A stretch of DNA of 64,000 nucleotides from DATKJS01 sp964551995 (GTDB lineage Bacteria; Acidobacteriota; Aminicenantia; Aminicenantales; Saccharicenantaceae), in the NCBI GenBank assembly GCA_964551995.1, contig CAZKFD010000006.1, forward strand, positions 33,036 through 97,035. The letters run 5' to 3'. The notes beneath the pieces were generated by a model. That model searched no databases and was not told the DNA's origin. It was given only the letters and a program-made list of their open reading frames with translations. This document shows, one piece after another, positions 15,800 to 25,559 of this stretch. Position 1 is the stretch's first letter, and every line of letters starts with the position of its first letter. Made by a program: the position numbers and the translations under genes.

Positions 15800-18700
15800 A
15801 TGGCGTTGCCGCCTGACGCATCGTATTCACAGCCCGGAGCTTCCGCCTCGGCGGCCGCGCACCTTAGGCGCATCCGGTCGCTCATCCCGCGGGCCATGCT
15901 CCGTGACCAAGAATATGCCCGGCGTGTAGTTGCCTCACTCGAGAGCCGATATCGCGCCCGCAGCGAAGGCGCGCGTGCGGGCGGGGCCGAGAGCCACGGC
16001 AGCGCCGGCCCGGGCCGCGTGACGCCCGACCTCCTCGATGACCTGGCCGCGCTTGAAGCCCGTCTCGAAGCCTCTGCCGGCCGGTGCCGCGACCGCGCCC
16101 GCCTCCGTCCCCCCGTCTCCTACCCCCACGATCTGCCGATCACGGCGCGCGCCCCAGCCATAATCGAGGCCATCCGCTCGCCGCGCCATCGCGTCGTCAT
16201 CATCGCCGGCGAGACCGGCTGCGGCAAGAGCACGCAGATACCCAAGATGTGCCTCGAAGCTGGCCGCGGCATTGCGGGTCTCGTCGGCTGCACACAGCCT
16301 CGTCGCATCGCCGCCATCACCATTGCCTACCGCATCGCGGAGGAGTTCGGGGAGGAACTTGGCCGCTCCGTGGGCTACAAGATCCGGTTCCAAGACCGCA
16401 CCTCCGCTTCCGGCTACATCAAGATTATGACCGACGGCATCCTCCTCGCCGAGACGCAGGGCGACCGCCTCCTCAATGACTACGACACAATCATCATCGA
16501 CGAGGCCCACGAGCGCACGCTTAACATCGACTTCCTCTTGGGCATCCTGCGCCGTCTCCTCGACGCGCGCCCGGACCTCAAACTCATCATCACCTCAGCG
16601 ACACTCGACACCGAGAAATTCTCGCAGGCCTTCCGCAACGCCCCCGTGATCGAGGTGAGCGGCCGCCTCTACCCTGTCGAAGTCGAATACCGCCCACCCG
16701 AAAAGGACGAGGCCGAGGACAAGGATTACGTCGGCCAGGCCGTCGAGGCCATCGCCGACCTTCGCCGCGAGAAGCCCCCCGGCGACATCCTCGTCTTCAT
16801 GCCGACCGAGCAGGACATCCTCGAGACCTGCCGCCTGCTCGAGGGGCGCAAGCTCCCGAACTCGACAGTCCTGCCGCTCTTCTCGCGCCTCCCTGCCGGT
16901 CGCCAGCGCATGGTCTACACGGTGACGGGGCCGAAGATCGTCGTCGCCACGAACGTCGCCGAGACGTCGCTCACGATCTCCGGTATCCGCTACGTCGTCG
17001 ACACGGGTGTCGCCCGAATCGCCCAGTACCAGCCGGGAACGCGCATCAAGAGCCTACCGATAAGCCCGATCTCGCGTGCCTCTGCCGACCAACGCAAGGG
17101 CCGCTGCGGCCGTGTTCGTGAGGGCCTCTGCGTCCGCCTCTACTCAGAGGCCGAGTACGAGGCACGAGACCGGTTCACGCAGCCCGAGATCCTGCGCTCG
17201 GACTTGGCGGAGGTCATCCTGCGCATGCTCGACCTCCGGTTGGGGGCGCCGCAGGATTTTCCGTTCATCGACCGCCCGGCGTTTAAGGCCGTCCGCGACG
17301 GCTACGAGACACTCCTCGAGCTCGGCGCGATTCGCCGTATTAATTCGGGGACACAATACTCAATTCCGAATTCCCCTCGCCTCCGGGAACGCGGGGAAAC
17401 AGCCGGCGACGGCATCGATTCCCGCGAGCGGCGCGGGAAGGCGGGAGACGGCCGGGGACGGCCCTTTAAGAAATCGGAAACGAGTATTGTGTCTCCGATT
17501 TGGGCGCTCACCGACAAGGGCCGGCTGATGGCGCGCATGCCGCTCGATCCCCGCATCTCGCGCATGCTCATCGAGGCCCGGCGCGAGAACTGCCTCTCCG
17601 AGGTTGCCGTGCTTGCGGCCGCCCTCAGCATCCGCGACCCGCGCGAGCGCCCGCCCGACCAGGCCGCCCAAGCCGACGCTGTCCACGCCGCCTTCCGCGA
17701 CCCACATTCCGATTTCCTCGTCCTGCTCAATATCTGGAACCGGTACCACGGCGACTTCGAACGCCTCGGGAGCGGCACCCAGCGCCGCAAGTTCTGCCAC
17801 GACAACTTCCTGTCCTTCCCGCGGATGCGCGAGTGGACCTACCTTCACGAAGAGATCGGCGCCGTCCTCGCCGAGCAGCGCCTCTGGTCGCCGAAATCCC
17901 CCGAGACCGGCAAATCGTCCCTCGCCCCGCACGCCGACATCTCGCCCGCGCTCTACGCCGGCATTCACCGCGCGATCCTGGCCGGATTCCTCTCGAACAT
18001 CGCCGCCCACAAGGAGAAAAACCTCTACTCTGCCGCCAAGAACCGCGAGGTGATGCTCTGGCCCGGCTCGGTCCTCTTCAACAAAGCGCCCGGCTGGGTC
18101 GTGGCGACCGAAATGGTCAGGACCTCGCGCCTCTTCGGCCGCCAGGCCGCTCGCATAGACCCTGCCTGGCTCGAGGAGCTCGGCGGCCCGCTCTGCAAGC
18201 GCTCCTACTCCGACGCCGCCTGGGACCGCGCCCGCGGCGAGGTCGTGGCCAAGGAGCGTGTTGCCCTCTTCGGCCTCGAGATCGTGCGCGACCGCCGCGT
18301 CTCTTACGGCCACATCAATCCTTCCGAGGCACACGAGATCTTCGTCATGTCTGGCCTCGTCGAGGGCAAGATTGACGAGCCGCCCCCCTTCCTCGCCCAC
18401 AACCTCGCCCTCCAGCGCCGAGTCGAAGCCATGGAAGAGAAGCTCCGCCGCCGCGACATCATGGTACCTGAGGCCGCGATCGCAAAGCTCTACTCCGAAC
18501 GCCTGCCTCTGATCTCCGATGTCCGCTCGCTCCGCAAGCTCATTAAGGACCGCGGTTCCGACAAGTTCTTGCGCCTCACCGAGGACGACCTTTTGAGCGT
18601 CCGCCCCGACGCGGCGGCCGTTGCCTCCTTCCCCGACACGGTCGAGGTCGGCGGCCGCCCCTTCGCCGCGCTCTACAAGTTCGCCCCCGGCGAGGACGAT

Positions 18701-20095
18701 GACGGCGTGACCCTGACCGTCCCCGCGAGCCTCCTCAGCGCCATCCCGCCCGGACGCCTCGAGTGGGGCGTGCCGGGCCTTTACAAGGACAAGATAGTCG
18801 CCCTTATCAAGGGCCTGCCCAAGCGCTACCGGAAACTCCTCGTGCCCGTGGCCGAGAAGGCCGAGACGATCGCCGAGGAGATGCCGCGCGCGCCCGAGGA
18901 GGTGCCGCTTTCGAGGGCCGTGGCTGAGTTCGTGCGGCGGCGCTTCGGCGCCGACATCCCGCCCCGCGAATGGGCCCTCGCTGAAGTCCCGAAGTATCTG
19001 CGAATGCGCGTCGCCGTGACCGATCCAGTGACCGGCCGTGTTATCGAGACCGGGCGCGACGTCGAACTCCTCCGCAAGGTCATCGGCGCGGCGGACACAG
19101 CGCTGTCGAAGGTCGAGTCGCCGGCCTGGCAAGAGGCGCAGCGGAAATGGGAGAAGACGGCGCTTGAGGCCTGGACGTTCGGCGACGTGCCTGAGAAGAT
19201 TGCTGTCGGAACGTCGCTCACGGCTTATCCGGCGCTCGTCGTCGAAAGGGAGCCCGCGGGGGAATCGCTTGCCGTCCGCCTCTTTCCGGCGCGTGCCGAG
19301 GCCGAGGCCGCCCACTGTCAGGGCGTGCGCTGGCTTCTCCTCCGGAAATTCGCCAAGGAGCTGGCCTTCGTCCGCCGCTATCACAAGATCCCAGCCGAGT
19401 TCGAACGGGCGGCGCAAGCCTTCGGCGGGCGGGAGGCCGTCGAGCGCGCTATTGAGGCAGCGCTGGCCCGCGAAGTATTCGAGCGGGCGCACATTCGCAC
19501 AGAAGCTGACTACCGCGCCTATGAGGCGTCGGCCGGGCGAGCGCTCTTCGAGAAAGGCCACGCCCTCACCCAGGCGACGCTCCGGGTCCTCGAACTCATG
19601 CTGGCGGTCCGGATGGAGCTCGGCCGGGGAGGGCTCGCCGTTCAGCGCGCCGCCGCCGCAGCCAAGGCGCGACCGAGGGAGACGCTCAGCCTCTACGAGC
19701 TCAGCCGCCTCAAGGAGCCGGTCGTCCCGGCTTACTACGAGCAGATCACGCGGGACCTCGACGTGCTCGTCCCGCCCGACTTCCTCGAGGCGTACCCGGT
19801 CGAGCGCCTCATCCGGCTGCCGCGCTACATCGAAGCGTTGAAGCTCCGGCTGGAGCGCGCCCGGATCGACCCGGAGAAGGACCGGGCGAAGTCCGCCCAA
19901 GTCGAGCCGTACGCTTCTGCGCTCGAACGCCTGCAGGGAAGTCCGGATCCGGAGAAGCGCCGGGCCGTCGAGGATCTGCGCTGGATGATCGAGGAGTTCA
20001 AGGTCTCGCTCTTCGCGCCCGAGATCAAGACGGCCTTCCCGATCTCGGCCGTCCGCTTGGCGCGGAAGATCAAGGAAATCGAAGCCATGGTCTAG
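15800..20095 (+). CDS. hrpA: ATP-dependent DEAH-box RNA helicase HrpA
   Basis: A 1431-residue protein of normal HrpA length. The motor core has GETGCGKST (Walker A, residues 137-145), DEAH (234-237), SAT (266-268), and motif VI as RKGRCGR. HA2 and OB-fold-type regions follow, then the long C-terminal DUF3418-type half. HrpA unwinds RNA and rescues collided ribosomes. Residues 515-567, between the second RecA domain and the winged-helix/HA2 region, are a hydrophilic Gly/Arg-rich insert encoded exactly by a palindrome-flanked element (17342-17500). The reading frame is kept through it. A very long open frame on the opposite strand is a shadow of the codon bias. It starts 17 bp after the ammonia-lyase gene. 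Confidence 0.95.
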   Translation: MALPPDASYSQPGASASAAAHLRRIRSLIPRAMLRDQEYARRVVASLESRYRARSEGARAGGAESHGSAGPGRVTPDLLDDLAALEARLEASAGRCRDRARLRPPVSYPHDLPITARAPAIIEAIRSPRHRVVIIAGETGCGKSTQIPKMCLEAGRGIAGLVGCTQPRRIAAITIAYRIAEEFGEELGRSVGYKIRFQDRTSASGYIKIMTDGILLAETQGDRLLNDYDTIIIDEAHERTLNIDFLLGILRRLLDARPDLKLIITSATLDTEKFSQAFRNAPVIEVSGRLYPVEVEYRPPEKDEAEDKDYVGQAVEAIADLRREKPPGDILVFMPTEQDILETCRLLEGRKLPNSTVLPLFSRLPAGRQRMVYTVTGPKIVVATNVAETSLTISGIRYVVDTGVARIAQYQPGTRIKSLPISPISRASADQRKGRCGRVREGLCVRLYSEAEYEARDRFTQPEILRSDLAEVILRMLDLRLGAPQDFPFIDRPAFKAVRDGYETLLELGAIRRINSGTQYSIPNSPRLRERGETAGDGIDSRERRGKAGDGRGRPFKKSETSIVSPIWALTDKGRLMARMPLDPRISRMLIEARRENCLSEVAVLAAALSIRDPRERPPDQAAQADAVHAAFRDPHSDFLVLLNIWNRYHGDFERLGSGTQRRKFCHDNFLSFPRMREWTYLHEEIGAVLAEQRLWSPKSPETGKSSLAPHADISPALYAGIHRAILAGFLSNIAAHKEKNLYSAAKNREVMLWPGSVLFNKAPGWVVATEMVRTSRLFGRQAARIDPAWLEELGGPLCKRSYSDAAWDRARGEVVAKERVALFGLEIVRDRRVSYGHINPSEAHEIFVMSGLVEGKIDEPPPFLAHNLALQRRVEAMEEKLRRRDIMVPEAAIAKLYSERLPLISDVRSLRKLIKDRGSDKFLRLTEDDLLSVRPDAAAVASFPDTVEVGGRPFAALYKFAPGEDDDGVTLTVPASLLSAIPPGRLEWGVPGLYKDKIVALIKGLPKRYRKLLVPVAEKAETIAEEMPRAPEEVPLSRAVAEFVRRRFGADIPPREWALAEVPKYLRMRVAVTDPVTGRVIETGRDVELLRKVIGAADTALSKVESPAWQEAQRKWEKTALEAWTFGDVPEKIAVGTSLTAYPALVVEREPAGESLAVRLFPARAEAEAAHCQGVRWLLLRKFAKELAFVRRYHKIPAEFERAAQAFGGREAVERAIEAALAREVFERAHIRTEADYRAYEASAGRALFEKGHALTQATLRVLELMLAVRMELGRGGLAVQRAAAAAKARPRETLSLYELSRLKEPVVPAYYEQITRDLDVLVPPDFLEAYPVERLIRLPRYIEALKLRLERARIDPEKDRAKSAQVEPYASALERLQGSPDPEKRRAVEDLRWMIEEFKVSLFAPEIKTAFPISAVRLARKIKEIEAMV
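17342..17500. repeat. Palindrome-ended REP/MITE-like element inserted in frame in hrpA
   Basis: The left arm 17342-17361 and right arm 17482-17500 are inverted copies: both read CGGRGACACAATACTC, with a few mismatches and indels further out. The similarity continues inward for about 12 bp. Total length is 159 bp, i.e. 53 codons without a stop in the hrpA frame. The GGGGACA core is shared with the palindrome beside the RAYT transposase at 38116, the likely mobilising enzyme. Confidence 0.7.
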
Positions 20096-20141
20096 CGCCC
20101 GGCGCATGGCCCGCTTCAATTCGCCGCAGGAAGGAGTCGCT

Positions 20142-21731
20142 ATGGCCGCCAACACGGAATCCATGGGCCCGAAATCGCAGGACGACTTCGCCCGCCTGGC
20201 GCTCGGCGCGCCGGCCTACGACCTCGTCGTCGTCGGCAGCGGCGCCGGTCTCTCGATCGTCGAGGACGCCGTCGGCCGCGGGCTCAAGTGCGCCCTCGTC
20301 GAATCGGGGAAGATCGGCGGGACGTGCCTCACCCGGGGCTGCGTTCCCTCGAAGATCCTGACCGTTCCGGCCGACGCCGTCCGCGAGGCCGAGCACGCGC
20401 GCAAGATCGGCATCGACCTCCGCCTCGAGCGCGTGGACTGGGCGACTGTCGCCCGCCGCATGTGGGCCAAGATCGACGAAAGCCGCGAGATTGACCGGGT
20501 CCTGGCCGAGGCGCCCGGCCTCACCATCTACCGCGGCACCGGCGAGTTCACCGGCGACATGCGGATGCGTGTCCGCCTCAACAACGGCTTGTACTCGGAG
20601 GAGTTCAGCGCCGCGCGCTTCGTGCTAGCCACGGGGGCGCGGTCGTTTATCCCGCCCGTCCGCGGCCTGGCCGAGGCCGGATACGTAACGAGCGAGTCGT
20701 TCTTCGGCGACAGGTTCCCGGCCGCCGCGCCCTGGAAAAGCCTCGTCATTATCGGCGGCGGAGTGATCGCCGCGGAATTCGCACACATCTTCTCGGCCTT
20801 CGGGACGAAGGTCACGGTCATCGAAATGGAGCCCCGCCTCCTGCCCCTTGAAGAGCCCGAAGTGAGCGCGTTCGTCGCCCGCGAGTTCCGCAAGACGATG
20901 GACGTGCGGTTGGGCGCGCGGGCCGTCGCGGTCTCGACGCGGCCCGGGCCCGGGACGGGCGCGAAAGTCGTCACCTACGAGGACGCCGGGACCGGCGCCA
21001 CGGCCGAGGTCGAGGGCGAAGAGGTGCTCGTCGCCGTCGGGCGCCGCACGAATTCCGACCTCCTCCACCTCGAGAAGACCGGCGTCAGGACGGACGGGCG
21101 CGGCTGGATCACGGTCAACGAGTATCTCGAGACATCGCGGCCCGGGATTTGGGCCATCGGCGACGCCACCGGCGGCTTTCAGTTCCGGCACCGGGCGAAC
21201 TACGATTCGGACATCTGCGTCCAGAACATATACGCGGAGGGGGAGGTACAGCCAAAGATCCCCGTCGACTATTCGGTCGTCCCCTGGGCCGTCTACACGT
21301 ACCCACAGGTCGGACACGTCGGGATGACCGAGCGGCAGGCGCTCGAGCGGGGCCACGAGATTTACTCCGGCATCCACCGCTACTCCGAGGTCGCGCGGGG
21401 ATATGCGCTCGGCTACGAACCCGGGGACGATGACGACGGTTTCGTTAAGCTCATCGTCGACAGGTCGTACCGAATCCTAGGCGCGCATGTCGTCGGACCG
21501 CACGCCTCGACGCTCGTCCAGCCGTTCGTGTATCTCATGAACGCGGGCTTCGAGTGTATCCCCGCGGAGAAGAGGGGAGAGCCCGTCATCCCAAAGGAGC
21601 TCAGGGTCTGCCCGGCGGCCGGCACTATCATGCCCATCTACCGGTCGATGGTCATCCACCCGTCGCTCAACGAAGTCACGGCCTGGGCCATCCGCGCCCT
21701 TTTGCCTGTCAACATCAAGCGCGCGAGCTGA
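20142..21731 (+). CDS. FAD-dependent pyridine nucleotide-disulfide oxidoreductase (lipoamide dehydrogenase/mercuric reductase-like)
   Basis: A 529-residue class I flavoprotein disulfide reductase. It has an FAD-binding Rossmann GSGAG (about 32-36), redox-active GGTCLTRGCVPSK (C62 and C67), a second nucleotide-binding loop IIGGGVIAAEFAH (about 200), the FAD-phosphate motif IWAIGDATGG, and a dimerisation domain. The C-terminal active-site motif reads HPSLNE where HPTLSE is usual, so the His-Glu pair is kept. The ATG at 20142 is chosen because AGGAAGGAG lies 5 nt upstream; the in-frame ATG at 20106 lacks a site. No E2 or lipoyl partner is adjacent, so substrate is unknown; mycothione-reductase-like or orphan Lpd roles are possible. 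Confidence 0.88.
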   Translation: MAANTESMGPKSQDDFARLALGAPAYDLVVVGSGAGLSIVEDAVGRGLKCALVESGKIGGTCLTRGCVPSKILTVPADAVREAEHARKIGIDLRLERVDWATVARRMWAKIDESREIDRVLAEAPGLTIYRGTGEFTGDMRMRVRLNNGLYSEEFSAARFVLATGARSFIPPVRGLAEAGYVTSESFFGDRFPAAAPWKSLVIIGGGVIAAEFAHIFSAFGTKVTVIEMEPRLLPLEEPEVSAFVAREFRKTMDVRLGARAVAVSTRPGPGTGAKVVTYEDAGTGATAEVEGEEVLVAVGRRTNSDLLHLEKTGVRTDGRGWITVNEYLETSRPGIWAIGDATGGFQFRHRANYDSDICVQNIYAEGEVQPKIPVDYSVVPWAVYTYPQVGHVGMTERQALERGHEIYSGIHRYSEVARGYALGYEPGDDDDGFVKLIVDRSYRILGAHVVGPHASTLVQPFVYLMNAGFECIPAEKRGEPVIPKELRVCPAAGTIMPIYRSMVIHPSLNEVTAWAIRALLPVNIKRAS

Positions 21732-21797
21732 GTTTTGTATAAGACGATTTAAGACGTGCCCGAAGGCCAGCGCAGCAGAATAGCGGTAAGGCTTGCC

Positions 21798-23348
21798 TCA
21801 AACGCGCTTTTGGCCACCAAAATATCGATCAGCGCGGGAAAACCAGCCCCGAGAATTGACGGACTTGTTTATTTTCAGTTGAGAGCCCACAGCCTCGATA
21901 GAGACCCCCTTCACCGGCGCGCTTCGCTCGACCCTGAGCCTGTAGAGAGCGCTTGCGTGCGGCGCCAGGGGAACGCGGATCGCGTTTTCGACCCGGCCCA
22001 GCGTTTTTCCCGTCCATAGGTCCTCGATCGTACAGGCGCGAAGGTTTGGGTTGAGACTAAGCTCGGCCAGGTTGAGCGATACCGTCGCCGGCGCGTCGGT
22101 CTTGTTGAAGAACGCCGCGTACACGTCTTCGCCCTCTTGCGCGTCCGCCGCATAGACCGTCAGGTCCCCCTCACGGACCAGGCGGCTGTTCCGGCTGTGC
22201 TGGTCGACCTCGATGACCGCCCGGTTCGTGAGCAGCGACGTCGTCCACTCGTCGTTGTCCGGCAGGTTCGCCCCGATCATGAGAGGCGACCGGCAGATGG
22301 CCCAGAGGTTCATCAGCGTCTGCCGCTCGTCTCGCGTCAGGCGGCAGTTACGGTCGAGAGTGCTGAATGTGTCGCTGTCCCTGTTGTAGCGCGCAGCGAT
22401 CCTGCCGAGCGGCAGCATGTCGAGATCGGGCCACGCCTTCGCTCCGGAACGGCCCCGCCACTCCTCGGCGCTCCGGAACGCGTCCCGGAGCATTGCCCAG
22501 CTGTCCCACATGTCCGAGGTCACGCGCCACATGTTGGCGTTCGCCTCGAGGAAACCCGCCTTGCTCGCGTCCACCGGCCCGCACGAGAGGCTCAGCACCA
22601 TGGGACGGCCGCTGTCGTCGATGGCCCGGCGATAGCCCTCGATCTCCTCCCTGTGGAAGGGCGAGAGGATGTCGTCCACCTTTACGAAGTCCACGCCCCA
22701 CGACGCGTAGAGCTTGAAGACGGAATCCAGGTAGGCCTGCGCGCCCGGCTTCGCCATGTCGAGGCCATACATGTGGTCGTTCCACTCACAGATGCTCTTA
22801 ACGTCCGCGACCTCGTCGGCGGTGAAAGGGGTTCCCGACACGGGCGTCTTTTCGAACACGGCCTGCCGCGGGATGCCGCGCATGACGTGGATGCCGAACT
22901 TGAGCCCGAGAGCGTGGATGCGACCGGCCAGAGCGCGGAAGCCGCCGCCCCCCGCCGATGAGGGAAAACGCCCGGGGTCGGGTAGCAGGCGCCCGTCGGC
23001 GTCCATAGCCAGCCGGAACCGCGGCCTTCCGTGCCGCCTCCATTGCCGGTGGCTGAATGTGTTCTTCCGAAGGGGCATGGACCACAGGAAATCCACGACG
23101 ACGTATTGCCAGCCATAAGGCTTCAGGCGCTTTGCCATCCACTCGGCGTTCGCCATGGTTTCGGCCTCATCGACGGTCCAGTTGTAATAATCGTAGCTGT
23201 TCCAGCCCATGGGTGGCGTCTCTGCGACCTTATTTCGGAGCGACGTTCGTCCCGTTTGGGCGCAGAGAAGCGAGCCCGCCAGCGCGACAAACATAACGAC
23301 GCGCGCTTTTGCAAAAACTGAAGCCGGGCGGCCGCGCATAATCATCAT
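21798..23348 (-). CDS. Glycoside hydrolase family 27 (alpha-galactosidase-like), secreted
   Basis: A 516-residue protein with an N-terminal signal peptide (ARVVMFVALAGSLLCAQT, about 15-32). A (beta/alpha)8 domain follows with TPPMGWNSYDYYNW near residue 45. The expected nucleophile is Asp225 in VDFVKVDD, and the acid/base is Asp279 in RVTSDMWDSW. A C-terminal antiparallel beta domain (about 400-495) completes the GH27/GH36 layout. It should release alpha-galactose or a related sugar from glycans in the periplasm or outside. AAGGAGG lies immediately before two tandem ATGs at 23348 and 23345; the second has the better spacing, a one-residue uncertainty. It converges with the oxidoreductase gene and is divergent from the M6 peptidase gene. 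Confidence 0.88.
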   Translation of the reverse strand: MMIMRGRPASVFAKARVVMFVALAGSLLCAQTGRTSLRNKVAETPPMGWNSYDYYNWTVDEAETMANAEWMAKRLKPYGWQYVVVDFLWSMPLRKNTFSHRQWRRHGRPRFRLAMDADGRLLPDPGRFPSSAGGGGFRALAGRIHALGLKFGIHVMRGIPRQAVFEKTPVSGTPFTADEVADVKSICEWNDHMYGLDMAKPGAQAYLDSVFKLYASWGVDFVKVDDILSPFHREEIEGYRRAIDDSGRPMVLSLSCGPVDASKAGFLEANANMWRVTSDMWDSWAMLRDAFRSAEEWRGRSGAKAWPDLDMLPLGRIAARYNRDSDTFSTLDRNCRLTRDERQTLMNLWAICRSPLMIGANLPDNDEWTTSLLTNRAVIEVDQHSRNSRLVREGDLTVYAADAQEGEDVYAAFFNKTDAPATVSLNLAELSLNPNLRACTIEDLWTGKTLGRVENAIRVPLAPHASALYRLRVERSAPVKGVSIEAVGSQLKINKSVNSRGWFSRADRYFGGQKRV

Positions 23349-23479
23349 GAGCCTCCTTCGACGGGCTGATGATATTTCCGGCGGCTCCCGATGTCAAACG
23401 CCCTCCCAATACCCCCGCCGCGGCGTCTGGACTCGCATCAGGATTTGTCATAAAATCCGCTTAAGAAGAGAGGTGCGCC

Positions 23480-25534
23480 ATGAGAAAGATGAAAAAATCG
23501 TTGTGGCCGATCCTCGTTTCGTTGGCCCTCTGCGTCCTCATCGCCTCGATCTCCGGCCGGGCGCCGGAACGACGTGTTTCTCCGGTCCCGCCCCTCGATC
23601 CGCAACAGGTCCAGGACCAGGACCTCATGACGTGGGCGGATTATCATCCGATCCCAGGCCACGATTGGGTGGACCCGTCGCTCACTCCGAAGCGGGCCTT
23701 CCGCCTCGCCGTCGTGGCCATCGATTTCCCCGACCAGCCCTTCGTCATCACGCTGCCCAAGGGCTCGGATCCCTTCGGAAACCCCCAGATCGATCCCATC
23801 GCCCGCAAGGACGTGCCCCACTTCTACGCCGATTTCTTCATGAAACCTAGCGCGATCAATCACGGCCACACGATCAACGGCTACTGGATGGAACAGTCGC
23901 GGGGCGGGTTCGGCATAACGAAGGTCGACGCCTTCGGCCCGTACCGCATGCCGAAAGCCCACTGGGTCTACGGCCTCAACGAGTGGGGCCAGAACGCCTA
24001 CACGCCCGACGGCAGCCGTGCCAACGGGCATATGGAAACCGACTGTGACGCCCTGTGGCGCGCGGCCGCCGGGAAGGACATCGAGAAGAACTACGACGTC
24101 GTTCTGCGCATTTACGCGGGCTACGACGAAACCGGCGTCTGGCAGGAATTCGGGGAGATGAAGTTCAACACGCGGGACGATATCACGCCCGAATGGGGCA
24201 ATCCCAACCCCGCCAAGCCCCGCTGGGTGCCGACGCGCTATGTGGCTTGGACGAGCTGGCTGGCCGGCTCGCAGCAGTGGGGCCTGTCCTCCATAAGGCA
24301 GGGCGAGAACTCCGGCACGATCACCCACGAGCTTGGCCATTACGCCTTCGACCTGCCTGACCTCAACAACAACCCCTACGTCAAGCCCTACCGGCGCGCC
24401 GCCGTCGGGCCATGGGACATGATGGACCGGGGGAGCTTCAACGGACCGGGCGGCCCCCACAGACGTTGGGTCGTGCCGCCGACCCAGGGCGCCGCTATGC
24501 CCGCCGGCCTGATGGTCCGAAACCGCCTGGAAAACAAGTTCATTACCGACTCCCAGCTCGTACGGCTGACCAGGAGCGGGCTCACGGAAACCGGCCTGGC
24601 CGTGTCCGACGTCACGGCGCGCGCGGTCGATCCTCTCCCCGGCACCGCGGCCGGGATCTTCGTCCGGCTCGACGGCCCGCCGCCCGTCGACAAGACCCCG
24701 CCCGACGACCCGTCCGTCGATCCGCTCTCTCCGGGAACTCCGAACTACAGTTTCTATTCGCTCGAGGTCGTCCAGCGGATCGGCTACGATTCGTTCACTC
24801 CCGACAACGGGGTTCTCATCGCCAAGAGCAAGGACGGCCTGCGCGGCTGGAACGGCGGCCCCAACGCCTTCAACAGCTACATTTGGATCATCGACGCCCA
24901 TCCCGAAGATATCAACCGCGTGGACTACGTCAAGCCCAACGGCGAAAAGGTCATGCGGACGATCGCCGACTACCGGCAGCTTAACGACGCCCTCTTCCAC
25001 GCCGGGCTCGATTCCGGGAGCCTCTGCGAGTGGCAGGACACGCCGAACCGCCTACATTTCTATGTCGTCGACGTGCACCACAACAAGGATGGCATCCTTT
25101 ATTACACGCTGGCCATTCGCTCGCTCGACGGTTCGGGGCCGCAGCAGAGGGGCGTGTCGCTCAGGGCGGTAGGCCGCAAGACCGTTGGCAGGCCCCATGC
25201 CGGAGTAGTATTCACGCTGACCAATACCGGTGCGGCCGCGGCCGCCCCCGCAACGACGGGAGCGCCGACGGGCCCTTCGGCGGCCCCTCAGGGAGCCGTC
25301 GCGCGCTTCGATTGCGATGTCTATAGGCTGTCGGTGTCCGTCGCGGCCAAAGGATGGACGGCCCAGCTGCTCAACGGGCTGGCCGCAGTCGAGGCCGGCG
25401 GGTCCCGGACGGTTCCGGTCTATGTCTCTAGGGAGAGTGGGGCCTCACCGACCGCCGAAGTGACGCTACGCGCGGTTTCTGAAAGCGATCCTTCCAAGGT
25501 CGCGGAGGCCACCGTCAAGCTGACGAGCCGCTGA
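23480..25534 (+). CDS. Secreted M6-family metallopeptidase (immune inhibitor A-like)
   Basis: A 684-residue exported protein. The basic start MRKMKKSLWP is followed by a hydrophobic signal segment (about 9-25). The catalytic motif HELGHYAFDLPDL has zinc ligands H283 and H287 with E284. The downstream GPWDMMDRGSFNGPGG matches the M6 region containing the Met-turn. The C-terminal part (about 560-684) is a beta-sandwich with an NEW3/CARDB-like look (RLSVSVAAKGWTAQLLNG, then GGSRTVPVYVS). It probably degrades extracellular protein. A start preceded by GAGAGGTGCGCC supports 23480. It is not clearly in an operon: divergent from GH27, convergent with the ceramidase-like gene. Confidence 0.88.
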   Translation: MRKMKKSLWPILVSLALCVLIASISGRAPERRVSPVPPLDPQQVQDQDLMTWADYHPIPGHDWVDPSLTPKRAFRLAVVAIDFPDQPFVITLPKGSDPFGNPQIDPIARKDVPHFYADFFMKPSAINHGHTINGYWMEQSRGGFGITKVDAFGPYRMPKAHWVYGLNEWGQNAYTPDGSRANGHMETDCDALWRAAAGKDIEKNYDVVLRIYAGYDETGVWQEFGEMKFNTRDDITPEWGNPNPAKPRWVPTRYVAWTSWLAGSQQWGLSSIRQGENSGTITHELGHYAFDLPDLNNNPYVKPYRRAAVGPWDMMDRGSFNGPGGPHRRWVVPPTQGAAMPAGLMVRNRLENKFITDSQLVRLTRSGLTETGLAVSDVTARAVDPLPGTAAGIFVRLDGPPPVDKTPPDDPSVDPLSPGTPNYSFYSLEVVQRIGYDSFTPDNGVLIAKSKDGLRGWNGGPNAFNSYIWIIDAHPEDINRVDYVKPNGEKVMRTIADYRQLNDALFHAGLDSGSLCEWQDTPNRLHFYVVDVHHNKDGILYYTLAIRSLDGSGPQQRGVSLRAVGRKTVGRPHAGVVFTLTNTGAAAAAPATTGAPTGPSAAPQGAVARFDCDVYRLSVSVAAKGWTAQLLNGLAAVEAGGSRTVPVYVSRESGASPTAEVTLRAVSESDPSKVAEATVKLTSR

Positions 25535-25559
25535 GAATCGTGCGCAGTCCGGATGGCTT

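Noticed and set aside
17360..20164. A 934-codon open frame on the minus strand opposite hrpA
   Set aside because: It is antisense to an intact HrpA, has no ribosome-binding site or recognisable domain, and its openness follows from the strong third-position GC bias of hrpA.
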